Shown here piece after piece: positions 43,445-56,210 of a stretch of DNA of 64,000 bases; within the stretch, counting starts at the first letter, position 1, and each line of letters opens with the position of its first letter. Below the pieces are notes generated by a model, which was given only the letters and a program-made list of their open reading frames with translations, made no database searches and was not told the DNA's origin. Both the position numbers and the translations under genes were made by a program. The stretch is from contig MU394053.1 in the NCBI GenBank assembly GCA_022578605.1, positions 435,960 to 499,959 of the forward strand, written 5' to 3'. This stretch comes from Camillea tinctor (lineage: Eukaryota; Ascomycota; Sordariomycetes; Xylariales; Xylariaceae).

Positions 43445-45827
43445 ATGGCATCTAAGCGACCAGAAGGGGTTTTGATAACCCTTCTAGAGTCTGCCTACCA
43501 TAATGTGAAATCTGGTGGAGGCATTCAAGCTTCACGGCAAGCTTCACGGCAGGCTACACGGCAAGCTACACGGCCCGCAACGAAGCTCAAGCTCCCCTCG
43601 ATGCGACGACAGCTGAGCACCGCACCAACACCGACCTCGAGCATTACCCTTCGACGCTTGGTTGGGGCTAGAATACTTGGAGCCAGGACATCTGGTTGTG
43701 GAATTACACGGGTAGCCTTAGCGCAGGGGAGACAACAATCATATGCCACCAAAACCACCAAGACTACCAGCAGCAAGTTCAAAGTTGCGAATGGGATACC
43801 GCCGCCGAAAGAGGTCAAGGAGGTTGCCATCTTAGGAGGCGGCATCACTGGACTGACCACCGCCTACTACCTGGCGCGCCATGCGAAGGACACCCACATC
43901 ACTATCTACGAGGCATCCGATAGACTTGGAGGATGGATAAATACCGAACCTGCCCAGTTTAACGAAGACGTCTTAGTCCACCGTGGCCCACGCATGCTCC
44001 GTGCCAGTAGTCTCCAGCACAAATACGACGATCTCGTCTTTTATGATGTAGTAGGTATTATATCTCACTGAACCCGACCCGACCTCCTAAACCGAGTCTG
44101 TCCCTGTTCTCCTCTACTAGACTGTGCGCTGATCCGTTGCATGCTGGAGCGATAGGCGGTTGGTCTCAACTTGCAAGACCAGATTCTACCCCCTAAACCC
44201 GCTGCCAAGGAACGCTACATATTTTACCCAGACCATCTCGTGCAGTTACCATCACCTGGCATGCTGCTTAGCAGCCGTTCCTTCTTCAAAGTCATCCAGA
44301 GCTTTATCTACGACAAAGTATGGGATGGGTGTTTCAGGGGCATGTGGAAAGTATTCCGGAGGAGTCTTTCCAGACGTCCTCTCGTACCACCCGGAGATGT
44401 CCGGGCAAAGGTTGAACATGACGAATCTCTTGCCGAATTTCTTTATAGGTCTCTGGGCGACGAGCGACCCGTTCACAATATCGTATCGGCAATGATACAC
44501 GGAATCTACGGGGGCGATGTGCGCAAGCTCAGCGCCAAACACACCATCTTTGATAGTCTGTGGTACGAGTCGACTGTTTCAATACCATCTGGCTTCAAAT
44601 GGATGGCTTATAAAGATATGTGGCTTCTGAATGATATCTGTAGGGGGCATCACGGCGCGGAGGTGTCAGAGTTGGCCGAAACGATGTCTAACGTTGGAAC
44701 CTTCATGTTTGAAGACGGCTTGTTGTCTCTACTCAACGGTCTAGTCCGGCACCTGGAGGAACAGAAAAATGTCACCATTAAATACAACGCACCGGTTACC
44801 GCTTTACGCCATTCAGACAACAAAGTATTAGTGAGTCCTGACTAGCCCCGAGTAAATATACTCCCCCCCCCCCCGGCTCTCCCCCTCTCCTAAGACGCAT
44901 TACCGGTATTAACCAATTTTCTTCCAGGTGACCACTTCGCAGACGAAAAATAAACCAGATAGCTATGACCAGGTCATATGCACGCTATTTTCCAAACATC
45001 TCGCTCAGATAGCTCAGCCGCAAAATAGCCTACGCTCACTGGCCGAAACTCATGCGGTCACTATCATGGTTGTCAATCTTTGGTATCCAAACTCTACACT
45101 TCTTGATTCGAACCACGGGTTCGGGTATCTAGTTCCCACCACAACACCAGATAATGATGAATGCGTATTGGGCGTCCTCTTTGATTCGGATTTCCAAGCC
45201 CGCGACGAGCCTTCGGGTACCAAGCTGACCGTTATGCTTGGTGGACATTATTGGGATGACTGGGAGCATCTGCCGACTGAAGAAATGGGAGTCCAGATGG
45301 CAATCCAAGCGGTTAAGAAGCACCTAGGCATTAGTGAAAAGGAGCAGGTACACGCTAGTGCCCGTCTTTGTCGTGACTGTCTACCCCAGCACTTCGTCGG
45401 CCACCGCGAACGCATGAAACGAGCCCACTACGAGCTCCACGCCGCCTTCAAAGGGAAGTTGATGGTCGCAGGCCCAAGCTACACCAGTGTCGGCGTGATC
45501 CCAGCTATGCGGGCTGGCTTCGATGCAGCAATGCGCGTAGCAACTGGGCACGGTCCACCCTGGATAGCGAAAGTATATGATGCGGTCGTTGCGGATGATA
45601 AGGACAAGGTGGCTATGCGTACAACTACACCGAATCTAGGCAACTATCCCCAAGCTTATAAAGTGAAAGAAGTTGACCCAACCTCCTGGCACGAGTCGGG
45701 CCGCTCTCATGTCGGGGATCATGTGGGCGAGACTGGCTTGGAAGGCTTCACCATGCCCCTTATATCAACTATGACAATGCTTCCGACCCCGGCCACGAGT
45801 TTACGTGCGTGGTCAAAAAGGCAGTAG
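43445..45827 (+). CDS. hem14: Protoporphyrinogen oxidase, mitochondrial
   Basis: Exons about 43445-44050, 44156-44830 and 44928-45827. The enzyme oxidises protoporphyrinogen IX to protoporphyrin IX, the penultimate heme step, on the mitochondrial inner membrane. The FAD loop is GGGITG (131-136 from the first ATG), followed by YEASDRLGGWINT and HRGPRMLR, all diagnostic of HEM14/HemG. KPAAKERYIFYPDHLVQLPSP and the ISxxMIHGIYGGDVRKLS block support the family. With the first ATG the product is 726 residues, longer than usual; a downstream ATG at 43601 (MRRQLSTAPTP...) gives a good mitochondrial presequence and is likelier. Between them four 12-bp units (43529-43576) encode ASRQ/ATRQ repeats. The final ~28 residues look unlike the family, and another frame is also open there to 45832. 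The first intron borders are the least certain. Confidence 0.88.
43529..43576 (+). repeat. Four tandem 12-bp units
   Basis: Units of the form GCTWCACGGCMR repeated four times at the extreme 5' end of the HEM14 frame, encoding ASRQ, ASRQ, ATRQ, ATRP. Confidence 0.85.
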
Positions 45828-46445
45828 ATTAGGGGAAGAAAAACATTCGAGGAATCAAGAGAAATAGGGTTCCATCGATAGGAAATGTGTGCGATGGAGG
45901 TTAGAGGAGGAAAAGAACCTTCTTCCTTGTATATAAGATTAGAGGAGAGTGGCGTAGAAAAGTACAGTAAAAGGGCCACTGTCAGAGATAGCAAGCTCGT
46001 GTCATTATAAAAGGGGAAATAGGGGGGTGGTATGACATGATTAGAGAAAGCGTCAGATGGACAGACCTTAGAAAACCCCAATTGGTCACTGCCAAATACA
46101 GTTTGTAGATAGGGGAGGTTATACTTTTTCTCGAGCTTATCTTATATATTAACCTACTAGGTAGTATTGGTTTTCCTGAGTCTGATCGAGAACTTGAGGA
46201 CTTGTCTTTCCGATACTCCTTTTATCTTGACTCTCGAGGTGGCATTTTAAACAAATTCTTTTTACTTTTCTGCAATTTGGGAACTTCTGAAGTTATAAAT
46301 GAATCAGTCTGTATTTTTTATGGAAAAAGGAACTATTCTGTATACTAAGGAAACTCGTCTGTAAACCAAGGAGGAGGGAAAAGCTGTCATTGTCATGATC
46401 ACCATCACCGCTCGCGACATCTCTCGCCAACCACCGCCACCCTTG
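45828..46445. other. Convergent spacer between HEM14 and the PKS; left cluster border
   Basis: The 618-bp spacer separates the 3' ends of a housekeeping gene and the PKS, and is a natural left boundary of the biosynthetic cluster. No gene seen. Confidence 0.6.
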
Positions 46446-49400
46446 TCAGTCCTCGTACAAGGCCAAAAGCCCGTCGGCGCCCTTCTTGCCGAGCGCCTCC
46501 AGCGTGCCCATGGCCAGCATCTCGAGCACGCTGATGTCGAACCCGAGCGTCTGCCGCCACCACGCGCGCATGTCGATCGCGATCAGCGAGTCCATGCCCA
46601 GCTCGCCCAGCCCCAGCGTCACGTCGGGCTCCTCCTCGCCCTTGAGCAGCAGGCTGAAGATCTTCTTCCCCGTCTCCCGCGCGATCAGGCTCGCCGCCTC
46701 GCCGCCCTTGAATAACGACGGGTTCTCCTTGCCCGCCGCGATGAGCGCCGCGATCCCGCCCTCGCTCGAGGAGGTCGTGGAAGACGAGTCCGAGCTAGCG
46801 TTGTGGTACACCGCCATCCGCCGGTCGCGCCGGTGCCGCGGGCTCGCCTCGGGGCTGCTGAGCGGCACCACCGGCGCGATGCCCAGCAGGAAGTTGTGCG
46901 CGTCGACGAAGTTCCCCCCGCGCTGCAGGGCCTCGGTGCCATCGTCGTGGTTGTGTAGCTGCGCGCGCAGCAGCGCCCGCTCCAGGCCCCAGAAGAGCTC
47001 CTTCTCCGAGAGCGCCCGCCACCCCGTGCCCTGCATCTTGCGCAGCAGGGCCTCGTTCTCGGCCAGGTAGCCCGCGCCCTCGATGGCGCCGATCCCGACC
47101 GCGCTGCAGGCCAGCCCCAGCCCGCGCCGGTACTGCACGAACGCGTCCAGGAACGTGTTCGCCGCCGCGTAGTTCGCCTGCCCCGGCTGCCCCGTCGCGC
47201 CGCTCAGCGAGCTGAACAGCAGGAAGAAGTCGAGCGCCACCCCCGACGTCGCCGCGTGCAAGGCCCACGTGCCCCGTACCTTGGGCGCCACGCACCCGCT
47301 CCACTCCCGCCACGTCATGCCCGCCAGCCCCGCGTCCCGCAGCACCATCGACATGTTCACTACCCCCTTCAGCGGCGCCACCGAGCGCGCCGCGTCCACC
47401 GCCCGCTGCACGTCACTCGCCTCGAGGACGCTGCCTTGCATGAGCTGCACGCTGCACCCCATGCTGCTGAGCTCCCGCGCGAGGTCCTTGTCGTGCGGCC
47501 CCGCGCCCGCGCTCCGCGAGAGGAAGGTTAGGTGACGTGCGCCGTGCTGCGCGAGCCAGATCGAGAAGGAGCGCCCGAGACCGCCGAGCCCGCCGACCAG
47601 GAGGTAGGAGGCGTGGGGGGAGAGGCGCAGGGGTTGTAGGCGGGGGGTGAGGGGGGCGAGTTGGAGGGTGTTGGATGGGGAGCGCACCGAGAGCACGGTC
47701 TTGCCCGTGTGGGTGCCGGGTTGCATCGACTTGATTGCTTGGCGGAGCTCGGAGGCCGGGAAGACGCCGGATAGGGGGAGGGGCGCGAGGGAGCCGCTGC
47801 GGAGGAGCTGGGTGGTTTGGGATAGGAGACTGGATAGGGGGTTAGTAAGTGACTCTTAAGGCTTCCTGTTTCTGAATGGGGGGGCGGTAGGTAAACTCAC
47901 CTCTCGATCATCTCGGGCCGGTCAGCGGCCATCTGGTCCATATCTACACTGCAGTAGCACCGGTTGGCCTGGAACCGGTCCATGTCCAGCTTGCCCATGC
48001 CGGCGGCGTCACGCTTGCCCACCTGCACCATGGTCCCGTACTCGGCTACGCATCGCCATGTCGCGTGCAAAAGCTCCCCGGACAGCGGGTTGAGTGCTAG
48101 GTCGACGCCACGACCACCTGTATGTCGTGATACGAGGTCGGCGAACGTGGCACTGCGCGAGTCCCCGATGTGTGCTTCCGGAATGCCGAAGGTGGATGAG
48201 AGGTACGCGCGCTTTTCCGCGGTCCCGGCCGTCGTGAAGATCGATGCCCCGACCATCTGCGCAATCTGGATCGCGGCGAGACCGACGGCGCCAGCGCCAC
48301 TGTGGATTAGGACGGACTGGTAGTTCAGATGTTAGCATATAGCCTTTTCATGAGAAGGTGTGATGTGGAAAAAGGGGGAGGTCAGGGGTAAGGGGTAAGG
48401 GGTAAAAGCTAGAGGATGGGATATCTTACCTGTCCCTTCTTCAGGTGTCCTACTTCATTTAGCGAATAATACGCAGTCGCGAAGGCGAGTGGCAGCGTCG
48501 CGGCGTTGGCGAAATCCAGACCCTCGGGGATCTTCTCGCAGAGGGTCTGGGGCGCGCGCACCGCCGTGGCGAACGAGCCCGGCTTTAGGAACATCACGCG
48601 GTCGCCCGCCTGGAGCTTGGTCACGCCGGAACCAACCTTTCGGACTATGCCGGCGCCCTCACGACCGATTGGGAATCCTTTCATGGCCCCGGTAGCCATG
48701 AGAACACTCTATAGGAGAGAGGGTTACAGTCAGTCATTGTTATAAATTTGTGAAATATCATGAATTGACGAGAGGAGCGGAAGGGGTGATACTTACTCTG
48801 TAATCTAGACCGAGGGAGTGTACCTCGATCTCTACCTCCCCATCCGCCAAGGGCTCAACACCAGCCGGCGCACCCACCCACTGCAGCGTGTCCAGCCGCC
48901 CCGGCTTCCCCATCTCCACGACTGCCTCCTCCGCCTCCTTCGTGCCCGCGAGCTCCGCGTCTAGCGCCACGGGGTAGAACCGCGGGACCAGCGTCGCGTC
49001 CCCGAACACGGCATACTCGTAATCCGGATCCAGCGCCGCGGTCTCGTCGTCGCGTGCGTGGAAGTGCTCGAACACGTCGGCCACGGCGCCCCCGCGGCTG
49101 AAATCGTCCACCTCGCACGTCGCGAACTGCACTTCGAGCTCCGACCGGAACGTGCGCGCGAGCCCGACGATCTGCGCGTACCGCGGGTCGCGCACCCCGA
49201 CCTGTGACAGCCCCGTCACCCACAGGAGCCCGGCCGAGGACGACAGAGAGACGACGAAGGACTTGAGCTGCGCGAACTCGTCGGCGCTCATGGTGTCGAG
49301 GAACGGGCGTGACGTGTCCAGCAGCGAGACCACGTCTGTGTTCGCCGGCGGCGCGTCCGAGAGGCTGCACAGCGTTGTGCTGTACCCCCGGCGCGCGAGC

Positions 49401-52400
49401 TCCCCTGCGATGGGCCCTTGGTCCGCGGCTGTCTTGTCGGCCACGAGAAGGGCGATGTGCTTCCTCCGCGAAACACCGCGGCTCGCCCGCGCGAACACGA
49501 TGTTGTTAACACCATCATCCGCAGCCGGCACCTCGCTGTCAAACCCGGCGGCCTTGAGCGCCTCGGTCGACATGTCGTCCTCCACCCACCAGCTCGGCAG
49601 CGTGCCGAGCACGAGCTCAAGCCACGCCACCCCTCGGCGCGGCTCCTGCAGCAGCAGTCTGCCCCCGGGGCCTAGCAGCTTGCGCGCGTGGCGCAGGTTC
49701 ACGGCGCCCCCCGCTGCAATCACAAGGTCGAATTCCCCCGTGAACCCCTGGTCCGCGGGGTCGCGCCCGATGTCCAGCGTCGCGAACTGCAGGTTCGCCG
49801 TGCCCTTGAGCTGCTCCCGCGCTTTGTTCACCATGCCTGACGCGGCGTCGCTGAACACGTATGCGGAGTACAGGGGCTGCCCGTCGGAGCCGCGCGTCAG
49901 CGCGCGCAGGTACGAGGTCGTGCAGGTGCCGGCGCCGGCGCCGAGCTCGAGGACGCGGAGGTTGGGCTTGGTGTGCGCGAGGGTGCGGAGCGCGGGCGAG
50001 ATGTCGCTGGCTTGGCGGAGGAAGGCTTGCAGTTTGCTGAGCGTGCTGCTGCTGTTGAGGATCTCGGCGGCGGTCTGGCGGCCTGAGAGGATCGAGGACG
50101 CGTTCGTGGCGATACAGGAGATCGCCGCGGCGGCGGGGGCGACGGGGGTTGGGGCGAGGTGCTGGACGAGGGAGTCGATCTTCTGTAGTAGTGAGGCTTC
50201 CTCGAGGGCTTCGAAGTTGCTAGGTATGGCCTGGTTAGAGAGCCAAGTGGCGTACTTCTGCATGTGCGGAGATAGGGGCACGTCGGCTTTCAGGGCGCGC
50301 TTGCACACGGCCATGGTAAGCTCAGCGAGCTCGTTTAGAGCAGACATGTCCTCCGCTTTGTGGGCAGATGGCTTCACCAGACGGCTGAAATCTTCGAAGT
50401 CAATGTGGCGTCCCCACTCGGTCCGCGCCGTGATGTTCACGCTCTTGTCGTTCTCGGCGTTGGAGTCCTCCCGAGACATCCGCACGCCGGACAGCTTCAG
50501 GACCATCTTGTCGCCTGCGAGGCATGATCCCTCGCCGATGACACCGTCGTCGTTGACGCTGGCGGTGGTGTTCACGTCGATGCTGTCTTCGGCCGTGCGG
50601 AACATGGTGAGAGAAGCGATGGAGGTAGGAAGCACCTGGCGGTAGTCGTGCGACAGGCCGTATCGAGCAGCGCAGATCAGCAACTGGAGGTACGCGTCGA
50701 GGACGACTGGGTGCAGGTGGTAGTTCTCCTCGTCGCCATGCCAGTTGTTGCGGATGTTGGAGATGGCCTGTCGCTGGCCGGTAGTGCTGGTCATGATATC
50801 GTTCAAGACAGTGAAATGCTCACCGTATTCTAGACCACCCTTGCGGACGGTGTCGTACCACTTCTTACCGTTGACCTTGCGTGGTAGGCTCTTCGGAATG
50901 GACTTGTCGGCTTCCTCGGGGGCCCCGGTCTCGGCGCGTACCTCACCCGAGGCGTGCTTAGTCCAGGCGTGTCCGTTGTGGGAGGAGACGACAAACTCCC
51001 ACCACTCACTCACCTGGCTATCATTGAGACGCGAGCGCTTGAGCGAGGTCACCAACTCGACAGGGTTGGTGCTGTTGACCACCAAGGCACGGCTGACAGC
51101 CATGTTTCGAATGCTCACTCCTTCCTCAATGCCGGTCGTCTGCCGGATGGCCTCAGCGGCCATGCCGACGTAGCCAGCGAACGGGAAGACAATGTCGCCA
51201 TTGACCTTATGGTCGCGGACCCACGGGGCGTTGTCAAGATGGAAAAGGTTCCGCCACACAGGCTCTAGCGCAGAACTCTCGGCAACGCGCACGCCCAGGA
51301 GGTCGTGGTACTTGTGCTCGCGCATGCGCCACTCCTTCGAGACGCGGGTCTCAAACCAGTAGCTCTTTGAGTGGTTCCAAGGGTAGCGGGGCAAATCTGG
51401 CATGGTGGTGCCGGTTGGCATCAGAGCCTGGAAGTTAACCCCAACGTGCAGAGTGAACAGCCTACCCAGCGCGGACAGGAAGCTCTCAGCTCCATTGGCT
51501 CGTCTAGCTAGCGTAGGGACGTGAGGAGCGGGCTTGTTTTCACGGGCCATGATCTGGCGCAGGGGGCCGGCGAGCGCAGCATGAGGGCCGATCTCGAGGA
51601 ATACGGGATTCTTGATATCCGGGTGGTTGAGGAGGTCGGTTACCGCTGACTTGAAAAGGACCGGCGACTCAAAGTTCGTCTGCCAGTACTTCGGCCCAAG
51701 CTTGGGGTCCTCCTCGACATCGTCTTCCAGGAGCTTGCCCATAACACTCGAGAAGAACAGTTTTTGAGCTGGTCGTCCGATTACCTAGGTATGGTGCGTT
51801 AGCAACACAATCGAGTAAATATCGTTTCAAGGTATACTTACCCCAGCGCTCCTGAGACTGTCGTAGTAGTCACCACCAACTTCGGCCATGTGGTGGGAAT
51901 GGTACGCTTTCTCAACCTTGAGCATAGTGACGGGGATGCTCGGCTCCCTCTCCTTGATTACAGCTACAACATCAGAGAGTTGATCAGCGTCTCCAGACAG
52001 TGTAACACTGTTGGGGGAGTTATCACAGGCCACACTGGTACCGGGAAGCAGGTATTTGTCAACCTCTTCCCAGCTCATTCCGACGGCCGCCATGCCACCA
52101 ATTCTGGTTTGCGACTCAGCGGCAGCGCCACGGCAGTAGGCGACGGTGATGGCTTCCCTAGCGCTGAGTGCGCCGGCTGCGTAGGCAGCGGCCACCTCAC
52201 CGCTCGAATGGCCGACCACGGCAGTGGGCTCGATGCCTACGGCGGCGAGAGCATCTACAAGAGCAATTTGTATAGCCGTGCAAAGCGGCTGGGAGAACTC
52301 AGCCTCATTAACCTTGCTTGTTCTTGCGGGCTTAGAGAGCTCTTTCTCAATACTCCAAGAAGGGGCGTTCTCGCCTAGGGTCGCTTTGAGATGCTTGTCG

Positions 52401-54381
52401 AGTGCCTGGATAGTTTCTTTGAAGACGGTGTTGGTACGGACGAGCTCGCGGCCCATTTGGGGCCACCTATCTTGCGTTAGCTATTAGGTATATCAACAAT
52501 GGGAGATATAGAATAACTTACTGAGCACCCTGGCCCGTGAAAACCATGACGAGGTTAGGCTTCTGACCGGCCTTCGGCGGAGCAGTGGGTGCAGCTGCAG
52601 ACCCAGGAAGCTCAGGTGTAGAGACGACAAAGGATCGGTGAGGTAGATGCTCTCTTCGGTTGGCGAGAGTGTATGCGACATCAGCGAGTGAGTCAGGGTT
52701 CTTCTCAAGATATGTCTGGTACGACTCGATCATCTTCTTCAGGGACTGGGGGTGATTTGCCGAGAATACTAGCAGCTGAGGCTGGTTGCTCTTGATGCCA
52801 ATAGGCATCGTAGGAGATTCCTTCTTCACCGCAGTAGGCGAGGAAATACCATACGAGGCCGCAGAATCCACAACAACGTGAGCGTTGGAACCTCCAATAC
52901 CGAAAGAGTTGATGCTGATACGCTCTAGGCGGTCTTCAGGCCATTCAGTAACCTCGGTTGGCACCTTCAACCTGTCCCACCGGATAGCCGGGTTTAGAGG
53001 CAGAGCCTTGATGTTAGGTGGGATCTGTCGATGCTCTAAGGCAAGGACCGCCTTCATCAGAGATGTCATTCCGGAGGCACCCTCAGAATGTCCTAAATTG
53101 GCCTTCACGGACCCAATGTGGACACCCTTGGCGCCGAAGGCGTTGGCAATAGCATTCGTCTCGATGGGATCACCCCTCTTAGTTCCAGTGCCGTGGCATT
53201 CAACAAAGGCAGTCCTATTGTAAAAGGTAGTGTTAGTAAATGCTTCAAGTGTAAAGCTACATTTACAAATAGGAGTTGAGAATACTAACTTGGATAGATC
53301 CGTGATACCACCAACTTCGTAGGCACGTTTAATCAAAGCCTCTTGAGCAATATCGCTCGGGAGTGTCAGACCGTTCGTCCTACCATCATGGTTGGCAGCT
53401 GATCCTGCGAGGACAGCTCGAATGGGGTTCCCATCGCGGATGGCATCGTCTAGAGGCTTGACAAAGAAAGACACCACTGCTTCGCCTCGACCATACCCGT
53501 CGGCGTTGGCGGAGAAAGACTTGCAGGATGCATCTCTTGCAATAACACCAGTCTCAGACATGGTGATACTGAGATTGGGAGCGAGAATGATGTTGGTACC
53601 AGCAACGATGGCAGACTTGCAATCGCCACGAGCCAGAGCCATGCATGCTTCATTGAGACCCACGAGCGAAGCAGAGCAGCCAGTACGAATAGTCATACTA
53701 TGTTATCAGAAAAAAGTCAGCGTTGATCTATGATGATATGTTCCGGGTTCCGATATCAAGAATGGATGCTTACCTCGGCCCCATAAGGCCTAGTTCATAC
53801 GAAATCCGATTGGAAACCATGAAATCGGTGTTGACAGACAGCTGGTATCTGCCATATCGCTGCTGCTCCTGGTAGAACAAGTCGTACCAGTCGTTTCCGT
53901 AGTTTCCAACGTAGGTACCGATGTTCGTGTTCTTGTAGTTAATCTCACCAGCGTCGTCTAGTGCCTCCTTGGTGACCTCAAGGAGCAGCCTCTGCTGCGG
54001 GTCGAGGCGCTCTAGCTCGGTGCGTCCCATGGAAAAGAAGGACGAATCGATCGAGCTAAGATCGTTGCTGTCGTCGAGGAAGTATCCTCGCGTGGTGACG
54101 GTGGTGCCCGGCTTGCGCTTGGAGGACTTGTAAGCCTCCAGGTTGAAGCGGCCTTGAGGCGCCTCCGAGTTGGCGTCCCCTCCCGCGATGAGGAACTCCC
54201 AAAGCTCCTGAGGAGAGGCAATTCCCCCAGGGAGGCGACAGGCCATGCCACAAATTGCAATGGGGACCCATGGTACAGACCTAGTGGCCTTTCTCTCCTC
54301 TCCTGCCTCCTTGGTCTCACTGCTGAGTGGAAGGAAGGCGACGGGAACCTGCTCGTTACCGAAACCGCTGTTGATAGTCAT
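46446..54381 (-). CDS. Highly reducing polyketide synthase (KS-AT-DH-MT*-ER-KR-ACP)
   Basis: Eight exons: 54381-53774, 53697-53290, 53214-52522, 52466-51842, 51784-48797, 48708-48430, 48316-47901, 47829-46446; 2466 residues, every join in frame. KS has Cys210 (TGCSAS), His346 (HGTGT) and His381 (NLGHSEG). AT has Ser657 in GHSSGE. DH has His970 ([10 protein letters not shown]) and Asp1141 (LDAYLQ). A methyltransferase-like domain has the SAM loop LELGAGAG near 1398, but the following block (IAAGGAVN) lacks the usual NVLHAT-type motif, so it may be inactive. ER has HSGAGAVG (about 1872-1879), KR has GGLGGLG (about 2085-2091) with Tyr2226 in GQANYAAAN, and the ACP has Ser2420 in LGMDSL. Nothing follows the ACP: no thioesterase, reductase or transferase. 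It should make a reduced chain needing an external release enzyme, and the divergent AOS is the obvious candidate. ATG at 54381 (MTINSGFG) preferred over an upstream in-frame start. Confidence 0.95.
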
Positions 54382-54792
54382 TTTGTCGGTGTTGTATTTA
54401 GTGATATTGATAGTGACGCGATAGTCTACTGAGTTCTTGAAGTTGGGATGAAATAATCTTGAAACAGAATCGCTCAAGATTGGTGATATCAGAGGTGGCT
54501 CTCGTAGTATTGCTGATACTGATAAAGCCCTTGATTTGAGTTTGAGGCTGGGTTTGATAAATATTCTTGATGTAGAATTCGGTGATGACACTTAATAATG
54601 TAATGAGACCTTGCTGAACTGCTTGAGTGAGGATAGTAGAGTCTAAAGCTGGAGGCAATGCTAACATATATACATGAACACAGGTGTCTCGGAGCTTGCC
54701 AACATAGGCTGTGGTGACTACGCGAATGCGCTTGCATCGGCGTGCGACTTCGAAAGTTGACAATTTCTCATTGAAAGTCCTATGTGTGAAGC

Positions 54793-54846
54793 GTTCAGTT
54801 CTCACTCGTGTAAATCAGTGTTCAGTTTTCACTCGCGTGAATCAGT
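54793..54846. repeat. 27-bp tandem repeat in the PKS-AOS promoter
   Basis: Two head-to-tail units, 54793-54819 and 54820-54846, identical at 24 of 27 positions. Each contains TTCACTCGYGTRAATCAG, with a TCAC...GTGA dyad that is perfect in the second unit. They lie 412-465 bp upstream of the PKS ATG. Candidate operator for a pathway regulator; not proven. Confidence 0.8.
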
Positions 54847-56034
54847 GTACGCGATAACATCGCGATCTGCTCATCGTGGGACCATTTCATCGCCCAAACA
54901 CCAGGATAGTTGTTAGGTTAGAGTACGCATCTAGAGAGTGAGAAGACCCATCGGCGTACTCAGTTACCCAAGGCAAATTCTCAAAATTACATGGTCATGC
55001 CTTCACTCAATTTCTCGATTCTGTGCTGCGTAAACAATTACCGGGACGAAGTGTCTGCCCCTAAGTGCTCAGGTTCGCCTCGAATCACCGAGTACGCCCC
55101 ATTAGAACTCACGGCAGCACAATCCAACACCGACGTAACCGGTCTCCTTAGCTTTGCGTCATTACTCAGGAAATTTGCATTCATCCGGTTACTTGAGACT
55201 ATAGTCTGTCATCGTGCTATAACCTTGCCTCATGCATGCCCGATATTAGAGGTTAAGCTCTACAAATCAAGCCTCTTTGCAAAGGCACAATGTAATTCAT
55301 TCGGTAAATTCAGTATTTTTCCATAGACGAGAATTATTGGTCCACATACTAGGGGGGCTGGCTGTATGTCGAATCATTTTACGTAAATTGTACGGAGTAA
55401 ATAAAATAAAGTGTGTTAGTTATGGGGTTGAATAATCTTCAACTCGACTCCTAACATAGTATGCGCTGCGTTAGCTGGGGCTCACTGTCGTTTCCGGGAT
55501 CCTGGTTGGTTGTTGGTGTACTCCATGGAGTATTACTCCGGTCAGCCAAAATGTGAAAGTGGGTGCCTCGTTGAAGGAGGCTACACTTATATGGACTACA
55601 CTCCTTACAGGGGTAAGACACACCCACCTCCAACATGACTCTGGGGTAGCTGCAGAATGGCTGCATTAACTCGATGATATACAGATCTTGCGCATGGATG
55701 CTCTAGGGACTTGGAACTATTCTTGACTGAAGTTAGAATCCCTGTTGTTTCGCATGATGACATGCATGTCAACCTCGCACTATGTTTCGTTGGTTAGTAA
55801 TTTTTCAACGTCACTTCATAAGTTGTTAGCCGGCTTGTTTGAATCACTACTATTTCGGGTGATAACATGTGACGGAGTCATGACGGGATGAATCCAGGGG
55901 ATGGATCTAGTTGATGGAGACACCACTCTGGTCCAGAGACTCAAGCGAAGGGGAAAGAGAGCTCAGAGTTCCGCATTAGGAATACACCGATCATATTGTA
56001 TGCATGTTAGATATTCAGATACCTTCCAGATGGT

Positions 56035-56042
56035 TATAAAAA
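56035..56042 (+). promoter_or_regulatory. Candidate TATA box of the AOS gene
   Basis: TATAAAAA about 170 bp upstream of the AOS ATG at 56211, followed by a C/A-rich leader. Confidence 0.45.
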
Positions 56043-56210
56043 TGCAAACACATGACCCCTTTGTGAAACTCTTGAACCATCTCACTTAACACCGTCATAT
56101 TCAACACTATCAATAGTCTCTACATCGCAAGTCACATCACCATCTGAGGCCCCTGTATACTTCTATACCTTTACTACCATACACAAAATACTTCAGTTCA
56201 AACCTCTACA

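Larger units (their letters stand above)
54382..56210. promoter_or_regulatory. Shared divergent promoter region of PKS and AOS
   Basis: The 1.83-kb spacer between divergently transcribed PKS and AOS start codons. It holds a 27-bp tandem repeat (54793-54846) on the PKS side, a TATATA element at about 54667-54672 that could serve the PKS, and a TATAAAAA box at 56035-56042 for the AOS. A TACGGAGTA 9-mer lies at 55391-55399. No gene seen; one 111-codon frame on the plus strand near 54991-55326 shows no family resemblance. Confidence 0.6.

Noticed and set aside
49152..50645. 497-codon plus-strand frame opposite the PKS
   Set aside because: Ser/Arg-rich antisense of the methyltransferase region; no motif and no start support.
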